Below are positions 50,036-59,276 of a DNA stretch of 64,000 nt, piece by piece; the first letter of the stretch is position 1; every line of letters begins with the position of its first letter. The DNA is taken from positions 1-64,000 of the forward strand of contig CAWBXV010000007.1 of NCBI GenBank assembly GCA_963792875.1, given 5' to 3'. A model generated the notes under the pieces. It did not search any database. It had not been told where the DNA came from and saw nothing but the letters and a program-made list of their open reading frames with translations. This DNA is from JAHEGP01 sp963792875. GTDB lineage: Bacteria > Pseudomonadota > Gammaproteobacteria > Pseudomonadales > JAHEGP01. The position numbers and the translations under genes were made by a program.

Positions 50036-51103
50036 TCAACTTTTCAGCTCAGCCACGATCTGGGCGACGCGATCGTCGTCACGGCTCAGCGCCTTGGGCA
50101 GATCGAGCAGCACCGAGGTGTACGAACCCGCCGCCCGCTCCCTGAGCCTGGGGGCCAGCTCGTCGTAGGTGCCGACGATGGCCCACTCCTGGAGCATGTC
50201 GTCGGTGATCTGCAGCGGCAATTCCGTCCACTTGCCCTCCACCGACAGGCGGTGCAGCTTGGCTCCGAGGTCCTCCCAGCCATGGTAGCTGAGCACCGAG
50301 TGATACGAGCGCGTGGAGGCATAGAAGGCGATGTGCTGCTTCAGCGCGGACTTGGCCTTTTCGACACCCTCGGCATCCGCTGCCACCGCCAGGAAGGGGG
50401 AGCCCACCACGTCGATGTCGGCGAGGGAGCGCCCCGCCCTGGCGGCGCCCTGGGCGATGGCCGGCATGATGACATCCCTGCTGTAGGCGAAGGTCGCCAC
50501 CGGGTGCGCCCTCAGACCCGCGCACAGCTCACCGCACAGTCGCGCATTGTAGGTGTTGACGGCGGCGATATAGATGGGAATGTCGGGGTGCTCGATGGGG
50601 CCCGGGTTGAAAAACGGCGACATCAGCGTGTAGCGGTAGTGCTCCCCCTCAAAGTACACCGGCTCCCTGGGGTTCTGGAAGGACTTGAACATCGCCTGCA
50701 TGCACAGGATGTATTCGCGCAGGCGGGGACCGGGAGCCCCGGTCCACGGTGTGGCGTAGCGCCGCTCGATGTGTCCCTTGACCTGCGTGCCGAGTCCGAG
50801 CTGGAAGCGCCCGCCCGACAGATGCTGCAGGTCCCACGCCACCTGTGCCGTGGCCAGCGGACTGCGCGGGAAGGCCACGGCGACATTGGTGCCAAGGCGA
50901 ATGCGGCGAGTGTGCTCCGCGACGATGGGGAGGGGCAGAAAGGGGTCGTGCCCTGCCTCCGGCGTATTGACCACATCAAAGCCGAGGCGCTCGGCGCGCT
51001 CCCCCGCTGCCGCGATCGCGCCCAGGCTCTGCGCATCCTGGCCACGACCGGCATACTGATCGGTCTGGGGCCCAAGAATGACGGTTTCCACTTGCAACGG
51101 CAT
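50036..51103 (-). CDS. LLM-class F420/FMN-dependent oxidoreductase
   Basis: A 355-residue bacterial-luciferase-like TIM-barrel enzyme (TIGR03617-like). ATG 51103 (MPLQVETVILGPQ) is preceded by AAGGGAGA. Typical segments are RAERLGFDVVNTPEAGHDPFLPLP, RIRLGTNVAVAFPRSPLATA, LSGGRFQLGLGTQVKGHIERRY, IPIYIAAVNTYNARLCGELC and VGTYDELAPRL. Cofactor F420 versus FMN cannot be decided from this, and no F420-biosynthesis gene is in the window. Confidence 0.85.
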   Translation of the reverse strand: MPLQVETVILGPQTDQYAGRGQDAQSLGAIAAAGERAERLGFDVVNTPEAGHDPFLPLPIVAEHTRRIRLGTNVAVAFPRSPLATAQVAWDLQHLSGGRFQLGLGTQVKGHIERRYATPWTGAPGPRLREYILCMQAMFKSFQNPREPVYFEGEHYRYTLMSPFFNPGPIEHPDIPIYIAAVNTYNARLCGELCAGLRAHPVATFAYSRDVIMPAIAQGAARAGRSLADIDVVGSPFLAVAADAEGVEKAKSALKQHIAFYASTRSYHSVLSYHGWEDLGAKLHRLSVEGKWTELPLQITDDMLQEWAIVGTYDELAPRLRERAAGSYTSVLLDLPKALSRDDDRVAQIVAELKS

Positions 51104-51368
51104 GCCTATCTCCCTTCGGTGTCGTGTAGGTTCCGGCGCCGCACCGCGGCGACAGCTGCGGACATAATAGCGACCCCGTCGTCGAGAGAACAACAGCCCC
51201 GCCGTCCGGCAGGTCAGTTGCACGCCACAGGGTTTCTGCGATAATGATTTGCCGCGCGACGGCCGGTGCCGGCTCGCTCGCGGGTGGATGTCCGGCAGAG
51301 CTGGCGCCGATCGACGGCGCCGTCGAGGGCCACAGTCGATAACAAATCAAACAATAAGGAAGCGTCAG

Positions 51369-52346
51369 ATGACTATTCTGGTAACAGGGGCCTTTGGCAA
51401 CCTCGGCCTGATGTGCGTCAAGCAGGCCCTCAACATGGGCTTCAAGGTGCGCTGCTTCGATGTCAACACCCCGGCGACCAACGCGCTGGCGCAGCACTTC
51501 AGCGACTTCTACCCCGAACACATCGAAGTGGTCCTGGGCGACATCAGGGACGAGCCCCTGCTGGATAACCTGGTGTACGAGGTCGACGCCATCATCCACA
51601 ACGCGTCGCTGCTGCCGCCGCTGACTGACACCAAACCGGAGCTGGCCAAGACCATCAACGTCGACGCCTGCAAAAAGCTGATCGCCGCGGCGGAACGGCA
51701 GCCGACCCCCCCGGTGTTCGTGTTTCCGTCGTCCGTGACGGTCTTCGGGCTGCCACCGGGTCCGGCGCGCGTGCGCACTGCCGGCGACCCGATCTCGGCG
51801 ACCGACAACTACACCCGCCACAAGATCGAGATCGAGCAAGCGCTGCAGGATTCCAAGCTGCCGTGGGTGATCGCGCGGGTCGGGGTCTCCGTCGACGCCC
51901 GCACCCTGAAAACCGACCTGAACACGTTCGCGACGCTGGTCGCCACGCAGGCCGACAACCCGCTGCACTACGTGCACCCCAAAGATGTCGCGCTGGCCAT
52001 GTGCAATGCCTGCACCACACCCGCCGCCCACCGCAAGATTCTCCTGCTCGGCGGTGACGAGAGCTGTAAAGTCACCCAGCGCACATTTATCACGACGGCC
52101 TTTCGCGCGCTGGACCTGAAGTTTCCCCTGGAGGCTCACGGCACCCGGCGCTACTACACCCACTGGATGGACACCAGCGAGTCGGAGGCCATCCTGCACT
52201 TCCAGCAGCACCCCTTCAGCGCCTATGAAGACGACATGAACGCCAAACTCAAGCCCGTGCGCATCGTGCTGTGGCCGCTGCGCTGGCTGGTCAATCCGAT
52301 CCTGCGCGTCCTGCTGATACGGCTCAGCAACTCGGCCCCGCAATGA
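51369..52346 (+). CDS. NAD-dependent epimerase/dehydratase
   Basis: A 325-residue extended SDR. ATG 51369 follows AAGGAAG. The Rossmann motif is TGAFGNLG at residues 6-13, the active site has S-S-V-T-V near 121 and Y-x3-K as YTRHK near residue 150. The C-terminus is less typical and ends in a hydrophobic/basic stretch (WPLRWLVNPILRVLLIRL). Substrate unknown. It is divergent from the LLM gene. Confidence 0.83.
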   Translation: MTILVTGAFGNLGLMCVKQALNMGFKVRCFDVNTPATNALAQHFSDFYPEHIEVVLGDIRDEPLLDNLVYEVDAIIHNASLLPPLTDTKPELAKTINVDACKKLIAAAERQPTPPVFVFPSSVTVFGLPPGPARVRTAGDPISATDNYTRHKIEIEQALQDSKLPWVIARVGVSVDARTLKTDLNTFATLVATQADNPLHYVHPKDVALAMCNACTTPAAHRKILLLGGDESCKVTQRTFITTAFRALDLKFPLEAHGTRRYYTHWMDTSESEAILHFQQHPFSAYEDDMNAKLKPVRIVLWPLRWLVNPILRVLLIRLSNSAPQ

Positions 52347-52383
52347 AACGGCCGCCAGCGGCGGGTGCACCGGCGGGCCGCCG

Positions 52384-53625
52384 CTAGGTGCCCTGAACCG
52401 GCTCCTCGGCCGCGGAGGATGCATTGGCAGGGTCCTCGACGAAGTCCTCGACGAGGTCTTCGACGAGGTCTTCGACGAAGTCACCCGCCGCTGCGGCAGC
52501 ACCTGAGTCCCCCTCGCCTGCGCTGTCGGGCGGCGCCAGTTCAACCGTATTTCTGACCCGCTGCGCCCGCGCATAGACCTCCTGCGGCCCCCCCTGCAAC
52601 ACGCGCACCGGCACTCCCAGGCCCGCCATGGCAAGCGCCGCGGCGTACTCGCGCTGATACTCCTCGGCAAAAAAACCGGTCTTGCTCTGCTCGATGTCCA
52701 ACACCAGACTCAGGCGCTCCGCGGCGATGTCCTGCTCCTCTTCCAGCGGCGGGTGGGCTTCCAGGTAGACTTCTCCCCCGCGCCAGCCGACCAGATAGGG
52801 CTCATTGATGATGTTCACCGGCTCGCCCACCTCCACCAGGGCATACAGCACCGCGATATTCTCCGGGTAGAGCCGCACGCAGCCGTGGCTGACCCGCATC
52901 CCCACGCCGTAGGGCTTGTTGGTGCCGTGGATGAGGTAACTGGTGAGGCTCAGGCGCAGCGCATAGCTGCCCAGCGGATTGTCGGGGCCCGGCGGCACCA
53001 CCGCCGGCAACGGATCGCCCCGCTGCGCATGCTCCCGGCGCACGGAGGCCGGCGGGGTCCAGGTGGGATTCTCCGTTTTGGACACGACGCGCGCCAAGCC
53101 CTCCGGGGTGTTCCAGCCGACGCGCCCGATACCGACCGGGTAGGTCAGCACCATGGTCCGCTGCCCCTCTTCGATGTGGGGGTAGTAGAACAGCCGCTTG
53201 GCGGCGATGTTGAGCACGATCCCGGTCCTCGGGGCATCCGGCAGCACGTACTGGGTCGGCAGCAGTATGCGCGTACCCTCACCCGGCAACCAGGGGTCGA
53301 TGCCCGGGTTGGCCTCTACCAGTTCGTCGTAGCCCAGGCCGTATTCCCGCGCGATATCGGAGAAGGTGTCTTCGTAGCGGGCCGTGATGAGCTGCGGCTC
53401 GCCGATCACCGACTGCCCCGGCTCCTCGAGAAAAAACACGTTGCGATTGATCGGGTCCGGCAGCACTTCGACCGCTTCGCGTTTGGCGCTGCGCGCATGG
53501 TCGCGACCGACAGGGTCGCCGCCATCCTGCAGCACTTCGCAGGCACTCAGCATCAGCGCCAGCAACACGAACCCGGCAGGCCTGAGCCCCGCCACTACGA
53601 CTCTGTACCCTTTCAACCTATTCAC
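52384..53625 (-). CDS. L,D-transpeptidase lipoprotein with LysM-like domain
   Basis: Forms 3-3 peptidoglycan cross-links or attaches lipoproteins to peptidoglycan. The start is probably GTG 53625, with GAGG ahead and a lipobox LSAC (C29). A LysM-like segment lies at about 82-126 (YEDTFSDIAREYGLGYDELVEANP). The YkuD catalytic motif is H233-GTNKPYGVGMRVS-H247-G-C249-VR, intact. After the catalytic domain a long tail ends in the acidic repeat FVEDLVEDLVEDFVED encoded by a 12-bp tandem repeat. Confidence 0.88.
   Translation of the reverse strand: MNRLKGYRVVVAGLRPAGFVLLALMLSACEVLQDGGDPVGRDHARSAKREAVEVLPDPINRNVFFLEEPGQSVIGEPQLITARYEDTFSDIAREYGLGYDELVEANPGIDPWLPGEGTRILLPTQYVLPDAPRTGIVLNIAAKRLFYYPHIEEGQRTMVLTYPVGIGRVGWNTPEGLARVVSKTENPTWTPPASVRREHAQRGDPLPAVVPPGPDNPLGSYALRLSLTSYLIHGTNKPYGVGMRVSHGCVRLYPENIAVLYALVEVGEPVNIINEPYLVGWRGGEVYLEAHPPLEEEQDIAAERLSLVLDIEQSKTGFFAEEYQREYAAALAMAGLGVPVRVLQGGPQEVYARAQRVRNTVELAPPDSAGEGDSGAAAAAGDFVEDLVEDLVEDFVEDPANASSAAEEPVQGT
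52432..52482. repeat. 12-bp tandem repeat inside the L,D-transpeptidase gene
   Basis: Four and a quarter copies of GTC(C/T)TCGACGA(A/G), encoding the (F/L)VED repeats on the minus strand. The last base and one internal base vary between copies. Confidence 0.9.
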
Positions 53626-53757
53626 CTGAGCGCCTCGCCGATAGTTGCGACGTACCGAAAAATCACTGTGGCAAACCCTGACCGCGCCTGTCAAGCCGCG
53701 TCAATTCAAGCGATCCACCGCACCGGCGAGGGGCCGCGCCGAGCCTGTCCGACCGCT

Positions 53758-54087
53758 TCAGCGGCGCTCCTCGAGCAGCGCGATGATGCGGTCACGGGTC
53801 GCGGGACTGAGTCGAGCGAAATGCTCCTCCTTGAACAAGCCCAGTTTACAGAGATTGATGATCCTCACCATGGCCGTGGTGGGCCTCATATCGTCGAACA
53901 GGACCGCCAGGCGCCGGTCCTCGGCGTCCAGCAGGCTGCGCAGTTCGAGCAGCGCTTCATACGGCCGCCCCTGGCGAGCCGCCAGGATGGCATCCGCCCG
54001 CTGCAGCACTTCATCGCTGGCGGTATCGAGCAATTCCTGTTTGAGATCGCGCAATACCCTCCAATCACCCTCGGGAATCTGGAACAT
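53758..54087 (-). CDS. Conserved-looking small hypothetical protein
   Basis: 109 residues, MFQIPEGDWRVLRDLKQELLDT, almost entirely helical, charged and without signal or membrane segment. Hydrophobic heptads (VLQRADAILAA, LLELRSLLDAEDRRLAVLFDD) suggest helix packing or a coiled coil. No family recognised. It lies 132 bases upstream of the L,D-transpeptidase gene on the same strand. Confidence 0.6.
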   Translation of the reverse strand: MFQIPEGDWRVLRDLKQELLDTASDEVLQRADAILAARQGRPYEALLELRSLLDAEDRRLAVLFDDMRPTTAMVRIINLCKLGLFKEEHFARLSPATRDRIIALLEERR

Positions 54088-54429
54088 CGGGATTACCGCC
54101 CTGGTCTGATTTGCCTACCTCTTTACACGGCCGCCAACGGCCCCGCACCCGAGTGCCCTGCTGGCACTCGCTACTGCGGCCAACGCCGAACGATCGCCGC
54201 GGCGCGTAGTATACGGCAAACAGCCCCATGAATCGTCCCCCGAGCGCCGCGCGAGAGGTTCGCGGGCGCGGCCGCGTATCGCCCCAGCCGGCACCGCGAT
54301 GCGCCCGCTGCGACCTTCAGGCCCTGCGGGCAGTTTACTGGAGCGATGGTCGACTGGACGCTATACCGCCCGCCCTTTTTCCGTATACTCTCGGAGGTCT
54401 ACCAATAACGCGGCAGGAGAGAACTACGC
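54088..54429. other. Divergent intergenic region
   Basis: 342 bases between the small hypothetical gene and the acyl-CoA ligase. A TATACT box at 54384-54389 lies 41 bases before the ligase start, but no -35 element at the usual distance was found. Nothing else recognised. Confidence 0.45.
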
Positions 54430-56079
54430 ATGGACTATAAACTCCCCCTTCAGTGCTTTGCCGAACAGGTCGCCAGACAGCCCGATCGGGTCTGGCTCAA
54501 TCAACCGGACCTCCAAGGCCGATACTATACCCTGACCTGGGCGCAGGCCGACGATCAGGCCCGACGCATCGCGGCCGGCCTCAAAGCACAGGGACTGCAA
54601 CCGGGTGACCGCGTCAGCATACTGTCCAAGAACTGCGCAGAGTGGTTCATTGCGGACCTCGCCATCATGATGGCGGGCATGATCAGCGTACCGATCTATT
54701 TTACAGCGGGCGTCACCACCATTCAGCACGTCCTCAGTCACAGCAGCAGCAAGGCGATATTTCTGGGCAAGCTCGACAGCGTGGAACCCGCCGACGAGGC
54801 CATCCCCGCGGACGTCCTGCGCATCGCCATGCCCTGGCCGACGGCGAAATCGAGCGAGAGCTGGAAGAGCTGGCTGCAGAAATACGAACCCATCGAGACG
54901 CCGGCCTCGCCCCGCGCCGACGACACCATGACCATTTCCTATACCTCGGGCAGCACCGGCCTGCCCAAGGGCGTGGTGCTGACGTACAAGAACATCGCCG
55001 CCGGCGCCTACCACTCGGTGCAGACGGCCCAGGTCAGCGCTGCCGACCGGGCCCTCTCGTACCTGCCCCTGGCCCATATCACCGAGCGAGTGCTGGTGGA
55101 GATGCTCAGCGTGTGCGCCGGCTGCACCATCTATTTCGTCGAGTCACTCGACACCTTCGCCAAGAATCTGGCTTACGCCAAGCCGACGATTTTTATCTCG
55201 GTGCCACGGCTGTGGACCAAGTTCCAGAGCCAGATCCTCAAAAAGATGCCCCAGGAAAAGCTCGACAGGCTACTGCGCATTCCGCTGCTGGGACGCCTCG
55301 TCGCCTGGAAGATCCGCAAGGCCATGGGCCTGCACAAGTGCGGCCTGTTCGGCTCGGGCACCGCGCCGATCTCGCCTTCCACGCTCGAGTGGTTCAGCAG
55401 GATCGGCATGCCCATCAGCGAGGGCTGGGGCATGACCGAGACCTCCGGGCTGGCCTGCGCCAACATACCGTTCCGCAAGCAAGACATCGGCACCATCGGC
55501 GTGCCCGTGCCCTGCGTCGAGATGCGCCTGTCGGCGGACAACGAGATTCAGATCCGCGGCGACACCATCTTCGAGGAGTACTACCTCAACCCCGAGGCCA
55601 CCGCTGAGACCTTCACTGAGGGCTGGATGCGCACTGGCGACCTGGGCACCAAGCTCCCCAACGGCGCCTACAAGATCGTCGGCCGCATGAAGGAACAGTT
55701 CAAGACCGGCAAGGGCAAGTACGTCGCCCCCGTCCCGATCGAGAGCCTGATCTCGGCCAATCCCGACGTCGAGCAGGTCTGCGTCATGGGCAGCGGCCGC
55801 AAGCAGCCCATAGCCCTGGTGGTCATGGGCGGCAGGACGGCAACGCCGAGCGCCGAAAACCGGGCCGCGCTGGAACAGCGGCTGAAAGAGGTCAACAGTC
55901 AGCTGGAGGGACACCAGAAACTCGATCACATCATCGTCGCCAGCGAGCCATGGGGCGTTGAAAACGACTTTCTGACGCCGACCCTCAAGCTCAAGCGCAA
56001 TGTGCTGGAGGCGCATTACGCGGCCAAGCTAGAAAAGGCCCGGCTCTCCCAGCCCGTCGTCTGGGAGAGTGAGATCTAA
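54430..56079 (+). CDS. AMP-binding acyl-CoA synthetase (long-chain fatty-acid ligase type)
   Basis: Activates fatty acids to acyl-CoA through acyl-AMP. 549 residues, ATG 54430 behind GGAGAG. The AMP-binding motif YTSGSTGLPKG lies at about residues 170-180, followed by YLPLAHITERV, GWGMTETSG and the TGDLG motif. The C-terminal hinge and catalytic lysine region reads IVGRMKEQFKTGKGKYVAP. The length is on the short side of long-chain ligases but all core motifs are present. It could supply the WS/DGAT and enoyl-CoA hydratase encoded nearby. Confidence 0.9.
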   Translation: MDYKLPLQCFAEQVARQPDRVWLNQPDLQGRYYTLTWAQADDQARRIAAGLKAQGLQPGDRVSILSKNCAEWFIADLAIMMAGMISVPIYFTAGVTTIQHVLSHSSSKAIFLGKLDSVEPADEAIPADVLRIAMPWPTAKSSESWKSWLQKYEPIETPASPRADDTMTISYTSGSTGLPKGVVLTYKNIAAGAYHSVQTAQVSAADRALSYLPLAHITERVLVEMLSVCAGCTIYFVESLDTFAKNLAYAKPTIFISVPRLWTKFQSQILKKMPQEKLDRLLRIPLLGRLVAWKIRKAMGLHKCGLFGSGTAPISPSTLEWFSRIGMPISEGWGMTETSGLACANIPFRKQDIGTIGVPVPCVEMRLSADNEIQIRGDTIFEEYYLNPEATAETFTEGWMRTGDLGTKLPNGAYKIVGRMKEQFKTGKGKYVAPVPIESLISANPDVEQVCVMGSGRKQPIALVVMGGRTATPSAENRAALEQRLKEVNSQLEGHQKLDHIIVASEPWGVENDFLTPTLKLKRNVLEAHYAAKLEKARLSQPVVWESEI

Positions 56080-56083
56080 GCAG

Positions 56084-56118
56084 AAAAAACCGGGTGCAGC
56101 CCTCGGGGCCGCACCCGG
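56084..56118 (-). terminator. Rho-independent terminator of the OmpA-like gene
   Basis: On the minus strand CCGGGTGC / GCACCCGG with a 13-base loop is followed by TTTTTT, 33 bases past the stop. The same stem could also end the convergent acyl-CoA ligase transcript. Confidence 0.82.
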
Positions 56119-56150
56119 CAGTTGATGCGCAGGTCAGTGGCTGCAGCCGG

Positions 56151-56807
56151 TCACAGGGGCAGCAGGTCGATCTCCACCCGGCGGTTCTGCTCGCGCCCCC
56201 AGGCTTGGTCGTTGCTGGCGACGGGCTGGCGCGGCCCGTAACCCAACGCCTGCACCCGGCCCGGCTTGACGCCCTTGCCCACCAGATACCCGGCGACGTT
56301 GCGCGCCCTGGACTCGCTGAGCGACTGGTTCAACGGTAAAGAGCCGGTCGAATCGGTGTGACCCGACACCCGCACCGCGGTCTTATCGAACTCGTCAACC
56401 ACCAGCGCCACACTGTCGAGCACCGGGTAGAAGTGCGCCTTGATATCGTCGTGCGAGCTATCGAAGGTGATATTGCCGGGCATCACCAGCTTGATCTGGT
56501 CCCCCACCCGCTGCACCCGCACGCCGCTGCCCTCGAGCTGCTGCCGCAGCTTGGCCTCCTGCTTGTCCATATAGAAGCCGACGCCGCCGCCCACGGCCCC
56601 ACCCGCCGCCGCCCCGATCACCGCGGCTTCCGCGCGGTTGTCGCTGCCCGAGGTCACAGCCCCGATCACCGCTCCAGTCAGAGCGCCGATGCCGGACGCC
56701 ATGGCCGTCTTGCTGGCACGCTGTTCGCCCGTATAGGGATCAGTCGATACACAGGCGCTCAAACCCAGGCTGGCGGCCAGTATCAGTGAAGCGCTGAACA
56801 TTTTCAT
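56151..56807 (-). CDS. OmpA-family lipoprotein (YiaD-like)
   Basis: 218 residues from ATG 56807, six bases after GGAGA; nearby in-frame ATGs at 56813 and 56828 are less well spaced. Signal with lipobox LSAC. A Gly/Ala-rich segment (GALTGAVIGAVTSG, AVIGAAAGGAVGGGVGF) resembles a glycine-zipper domain. It is followed by an OmpA peptidoglycan-binding domain with NITFDSSHDDIKAHFYP, VRVSGHTDSTGS, NQSLSESRARNVAGYL, GYGPRQPVASN and NRRVEID. Its role is envelope anchoring. Confidence 0.9.
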   Translation of the reverse strand: MKMFSASLILAASLGLSACVSTDPYTGEQRASKTAMASGIGALTGAVIGAVTSGSDNRAEAAVIGAAAGGAVGGGVGFYMDKQEAKLRQQLEGSGVRVQRVGDQIKLVMPGNITFDSSHDDIKAHFYPVLDSVALVVDEFDKTAVRVSGHTDSTGSLPLNQSLSESRARNVAGYLVGKGVKPGRVQALGYGPRQPVASNDQAWGREQNRRVEIDLLPL

Positions 56808-56992
56808 TGCCATTCTCCGTGAGGTCACACACTCGCCCGCCCCCCGCAGGGACGGCGTTTCACCTCAGGATATATGATGCAATGAGCGGCCGACGGCCGC
56901 TTTGCAGCGCTGTGACGCGCTTCAATCAATGCCGCTGCAGCGGTCCGACTCTGCGCGCTCGGCAGTCGCCGCGACGATCCGGAGGCGTCGCG

Positions 56993-57781
56993 TCAACGAC
57001 CGCAAAACGCCGGCCGGCGCTTGCCCAGGAAGGCCGCGATGCCCTCCTGGCCGTCCGCGCGGGACGCGTTGGCCGCGATGCCGTCGGCCTCGAAGGCGAG
57101 CTGGGTTTCCAGGCTGACGAGCGGCGAGCTGGCAAGCAGTTCCTTCACCGTGGCAAAGGCCTGGGTCGGCCCCGCGGCCAGCCGCAGGGCCATCTGCTCC
57201 GCCGCCTGCTGCAGCTGGTCGTCCGGCACCACGGCGTTGATCATGCCCCAGGCCAGCGCCTCATCGGCGCTCAGTTTGCGGTTGGTCAGCATCAGCTCCC
57301 GCGCCCTGGCGTCGCCCACCAGGCGGGGCAGCAGGTAGCTGGCGCCGCCGTCCGGGGACAGCCCCGCCGCCGTGTAGGCCATGGTGAAACTGGCCGACTG
57401 TGCGGCGAGCGTGTAGTCGCCGAGCAACGCCATACTGAAACCGGCCCCCGCCGCAGGGCCATTGACCGCCACCACCATGGGCTTGCGCATGCGGGCAAAG
57501 GTACTGACCGCCTCGTGCAGCTGACCGGCCGCCTCCTTGATCAGGGTGCCGACGGTCGCCAGGTCCTGGCCGAACCAGGCGAGGTCGCCACCGACCGAGA
57601 ACATTCTGCCGGAACCGGTGAGCAGCACGGCCCTCACGGCGTCATCAACGGCACAGCGCTCGGCGACCTCGCGGATCCGGTGCATGAACGCCCGGTCCAT
57701 GGCGTTGCCCGCCTCCGGGCGATTGAAGGTGACGCGGGCCAGCCCCGCATCGACCTCGAAGCGGATGGATTGTTCGGTCAT
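56993..57781 (-). CDS. Enoyl-CoA hydratase/isomerase family protein
   Basis: 262-residue crotonase-fold enzyme with FNRPEAGNAMDRAF, the oxyanion-hole segment FSVGGDL and the second oxyanion loop NGPAAGAGFSMALLGDY. The usual catalytic Glu pair of hydratases is not evident: AGLSPDGGAS has D where hydratases often carry E. It may therefore be an isomerase or degradative crotonase rather than a classical hydratase. Confidence 0.87.
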   Translation of the reverse strand: MTEQSIRFEVDAGLARVTFNRPEAGNAMDRAFMHRIREVAERCAVDDAVRAVLLTGSGRMFSVGGDLAWFGQDLATVGTLIKEAAGQLHEAVSTFARMRKPMVVAVNGPAAGAGFSMALLGDYTLAAQSASFTMAYTAAGLSPDGGASYLLPRLVGDARARELMLTNRKLSADEALAWGMINAVVPDDQLQQAAEQMALRLAAGPTQAFATVKELLASSPLVSLETQLAFEADGIAANASRADGQEGIAAFLGKRRPAFCGR

Positions 57782-57905
57782 GGGGTTCTCCTGCTTGACT
57801 CAATGGCGATAGCCGGGGTGACACAGCGCGCGCAAGGCCCGCGCCCGCTCGCTCCCGGGAAACAGTTCAAGGGCACCCGGTCAGGCCGGTCCAGGGACGA
57901 GCGCG

Positions 57906-59000
57906 TCACCGGGGCGCGTGGCCGGCAGCATCGGCCAGCGCCGGCTGCTCAGGCGCCTGCGCGAACGAAAAGCGCGTCGCCAGCGGCCCGCGGTAGGCCT
58001 GCCCGGCCCGCTCCAGATGCGGGTAGACGAAGTAGTTCAGGGGGCCGCTGCGCTGCGCGGCGTCCAACACCAGGTCGCGCCCCATGGAAAACATGATGCG
58101 ATCCGCGCCCTGGCCGCCGAACAGATAGTCCCGCTGCTCGGGGTGCTTGGCGGCCTCGCTGGCATCGACCGGAATCCAGCCGGCGCCCGGCAGATAGAAC
58201 TCGACCCAGCAGTGATAGCCGCCGATCTGCGCGCTGTCGCGGTCCTGCGGGATGGGGAAACCGATCTCAAAGCGGGCGGGAATACCCACCGTGCGCGCCA
58301 GCGAGATGAACAGCGCATGGAAGTCCGTGCAGTTGCCATAGCCCTCCCGGCAGGCCCAGAACGTGTCGCCGTTGCCCCAGCCGGTGCCGACCTTCTTGTA
58401 CTCGATGTTGTCGACCACCCAGTCGTAGATGCCGCGGGCCAGAGCCGGCAGGTCATCGCCGGGCACCGCCGAGCGGACTTCGGCGAGGATCGGGTCGAGA
58501 ATCGGGTGTCCCACCGGCACCTTCTGGTTGCCACCGAGAAACAATGCCAGCTGTTCGCGCTCCTGCTCACTCAGACTGGCGACCTGCTGCGGCACCGCCA
58601 CGCGGTAGGCGCCGCGCGCCACCGTGGTGCGGACGCTGATCGCCACGCCGGCGCGCACCACCGCGGCTGGCAGGGTCGCGTGCCAGAAGCGGTTGCCGTA
58701 CCGGGGCTCAATGCCGATGCGGCCGGGCACGGCGCTGTCGATATGCTCGCCGAGCACCTGCTGACGCTCGGTCTGCGCGGCCAGGGGAATCCAGATGTCG
58801 ACCGGCGCATCGCCCTCCACCGGGCCCACCTGGGTCACGTAGTCGAAGGTCACCACGCGCGCCGGCGCGGCATCGGCGAGCAGCGCCACCGGCACCACGG
58901 CCAGCGCCAGGGCAGCGCGCCAGCGCCCGGGCGCGCGGCGCGTCCGCGCGCCCGCAGGGGGCTGACCGGGCTGGTGAACGGCAGTAGGGGAACACGTCAT
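57906..59000 (-). CDS. Transglutaminase-like cysteine protease domain protein
   Basis: 364 residues from ATG 59000. Signal core about residues 29-45 (ALALAVVPVALLADA). The papain-like triad is present: C224 (GYGNCTDFHALF), H263 (GGYHCWVEFY) and D279 (WIPVDASEA). An N-terminal domain of about 120 residues precedes it. It is probably a periplasmic protease or amidase-like enzyme. No clear Shine-Dalgarno lies ahead of ATG 59000. Confidence 0.83.
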   Translation of the reverse strand: MTCSPTAVHQPGQPPAGARTRRAPGRWRAALALAVVPVALLADAAPARVVTFDYVTQVGPVEGDAPVDIWIPLAAQTERQQVLGEHIDSAVPGRIGIEPRYGNRFWHATLPAAVVRAGVAISVRTTVARGAYRVAVPQQVASLSEQEREQLALFLGGNQKVPVGHPILDPILAEVRSAVPGDDLPALARGIYDWVVDNIEYKKVGTGWGNGDTFWACREGYGNCTDFHALFISLARTVGIPARFEIGFPIPQDRDSAQIGGYHCWVEFYLPGAGWIPVDASEAAKHPEQRDYLFGGQGADRIMFSMGRDLVLDAAQRSGPLNYFVYPHLERAGQAYRGPLATRFSFAQAPEQPALADAAGHAPR

Positions 59001-59276
59001 AATAACCACAGCACTCTGATGGACGTTGACGACAGGGCCGCAGCGCCGCGGGGCGCGCAGATTCGACCGCGGAACATTCGACCGCGCATCGAGGGGCCGC
59101 AGTATATAGAAAGGCATCGGTAGACTAAATAGCAGCCGCGCTGCCCGACATTGCATTGGCGACACCGCGCCACCGTGAACTACACTGCTGGGAACCTCAT
59201 CGTCGCCGCGGCCCCGCGCGCGCCGCGAGCGAGGCAACACACCCGCGTCATCGGTAACAAGCGGAACCTCACTGCT

